NCBI GenBank assembly: GCA_041653935.1
Contig: JBAZEO010000001.1
Location: 682,001-746,000, forward strand
DNA: 64,000 nt
Direction of reading: 5' to 3'
DNA from: JAYEHL01 sp041653935
Lineage (GTDB): Bacteria; Chloroflexota; Dehalococcoidia; E44-bin15
The notes under the pieces are model-generated. The model did not search any database, was not told the DNA's origin, and was given only the letters and a program-made list of their open reading frames with translations. Position 1 is the stretch's first letter; the number at the start of each line of letters is the position of its first letter. A program made the position numbers and the translations under genes. Shown one piece after another: positions 63,013 to 64,000 of the stretch.

Positions 63013-64000
63013 AGGTAGTCACCACTGCAGAGATGATCGAGCTGGAACGCCGCTCCGACGCGGCGGGTGTGCCGCCGGGCGTGCTCATGGAACACGCCGG
63101 ACTGGCCATCGCGCGGCACATCCATAGCCTTCTTGGAAATGTTGCCGGACGCGACATCGTGGTGCTGGCAGGACCGGGAAATAACGGGGGCGATGGGTTG
63201 GTAGCCGCGCGCCACCTGCGCGACTGGGGAGCCAGGGTCTGCGTCTACCTTCCGGTGAAACGGAAAGAAAACGATAATAACTTCAAGCTGGTCAAAGAGC
63301 GCATCATACGCGTCGTCATAGCCGAGAACGATAAGAAGTACGCCGACCTGCACACGGCGCTGTCCACCGCCGACGTAGTTGTCGACGCCATATTCGGCAC
63401 CGGTAAGCTGCGCCCGATAAGCGGAGCCATAAAAGACATCCTGAACCGTGTGCGTGACGCGAAAAAGGCTCGGCCTGCAATGAAAATCGTAGCCGTCGAT
63501 CTCCCTTCAGGAGTCGACTCCGACAGCGGCGCAGCAGACCCGTCGACTGTAACCGCCGATATGACAATCACGCTGGGATATCCCAAGATCGGATTATTTT
63601 ACTCGCCCGGAAGCGAGCTCATCGGCGAGTTGGTTATCGCCGACATCGGGATACCATCGAAGCTGGGACGCGACATTGCAACCGAGATGGTAACTGAGGA
63701 ATGGATACGTACGACCCTGCCCGAGCGGCCCAGGAACGCACACAAAGGCACGTTCGGCAAGGTGCTGGTCTGCGCCGGATCGATGCAGTACATCGGCGCG
63801 GCCTATCTCGCCTGCATGGGAGCCATGCGCGTGGGCGCGGGGCTGGTGACACTGGCCACGGCGCAGAGCCTCCAGCCGATACTGGCCGCCAAGCTGACGG
63901 AGGTAACGTATGCACCGCTACCCGAGAGCGAGCCGGGATATATCAGCAGCAAAGCATCGCAGATGATACACGAACAACTAGCCGATTACGACGTATTGCT
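63009..64000 (+). CDS. nnr: Bifunctional NAD(P)H-hydrate epimerase/dehydratase (3' partial)
   Basis: Runs off the right edge of the window; 330 residues visible. Begins at GTG overlapping the acpS stop. N-terminal epimerase (YjeF_N): TTAEMIELERRSDAAGVPPG, VLAGPGNNGGDGLVAARHLR, VDAIFGTGKLRPISGAIKDI and AVDLPSGVDSDSG. Then the linker and the start of the ATP/ADP-dependent dehydratase domain: RPRNAHKGTFGKVLVCAGS and GAAYLACMGAMRVGAGLVTL. Repairs damaged NAD(P)H. The acpS-nnr pair is common in bacteria. Confidence 0.95.
   Translation, partial: MKVVTTAEMIELERRSDAAGVPPGVLMEHAGLAIARHIHSLLGNVAGRDIVVLAGPGNNGGDGLVAARHLRDWGARVCVYLPVKRKENDNNFKLVKERIIRVVIAENDKKYADLHTALSTADVVVDAIFGTGKLRPISGAIKDILNRVRDAKKARPAMKIVAVDLPSGVDSDSGAADPSTVTADMTITLGYPKIGLFYSPGSELIGELVIADIGIPSKLGRDIATEMVTEEWIRTTLPERPRNAHKGTFGKVLVCAGSMQYIGAAYLACMGAMRVGAGLVTLATAQSLQPILAAKLTEVTYAPLPESEPGYISSKASQMIHEQLADYDVL

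Overview
The window reads as bacterial chromosome from an anaerobe of the Dehalococcoidia type (phylum Chloroflexota). That placement is an inference from gene content: an NrpR-type nitrogen regulator (otherwise mainly archaeal), short-form HisG with HisZ, a formate-tetrahydrofolate ligase and FolD pair as in the methyl branch of the Wood-Ljungdahl pathway, many Thr/Pro-linker lipoproteins, and a type A RNase P RNA. No rRNA gene is present. Most genes are housekeeping, with accessory patches set between them.

Layout. 1-3000: end of a radical SAM gene, then yggS, an unknown 130-aa gene and proC. 3.1-8.4 kb: TPR protein, P-loop kinase, pepA, UPF0173 hydrolase, purC, cupin. 8.5-17.4 kb (minus strand): hisZ, a fused double hisG, a phospholipase C-like gene, hisD, hisC, hisB, a BglII/BstYI-type endonuclease and a metallo-hydrolase. 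17.5-22 kb: a small 52-aa gene and a low-GC cluster of lipoproteins sharing a signal-peptide cassette. 22-31 kb: slipin pair, birA behind rnpB, then a zinc-ribbon coiled coil / serine-recombinase-like / RNase H operon, cyclophilin-like, YjbQ and alpha/beta hydrolase genes. 31-34.7 kb: ComEC-like lipoprotein, HEAT protein, and a decayed island bounded by a 42-bp repeat of a tRNA 3' half, with an integrase remnant. 34.8-45.6 kb: leuS, dnaN, a DUF212 gene between dnaN and a copy of the dnaN tail, the nrpR-hisF-gdhA operon, pyrG and a GNAT gene. 45.9-52.2 kb: one 2096-residue sensor kinase. 52.5-64 kb: recF (probable AUC start), patatin, sir2, MFS, queA, fhs, amidohydrolase, folD, acpS and the start of nnr.

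How the genes fit together. Histidine synthesis is split. HisZ-HisG-HisD-HisC-HisB form one minus-strand run, while hisF sits about 24 kb away between nrpR and gdhA, behind a near-consensus promoter followed by a GGAA-N6-TTCC NrpR operator. This suggests that ammonia-linked steps are controlled by nitrogen status. fhs and folD supply one-carbon units for purC and other pathways.

I did not find a complete new defence or mobile system. The most notable items are: the double HisG whose first half has lost its PRPP loop; the NrpR operator/promoter arrangement; the orphan BglII-like nuclease inside a his operon; the recombinase-like gene with altered catalytic residues beside RNase H; the AUC start of recF; and a dispersed three-hairpin repeat family with seven copies.
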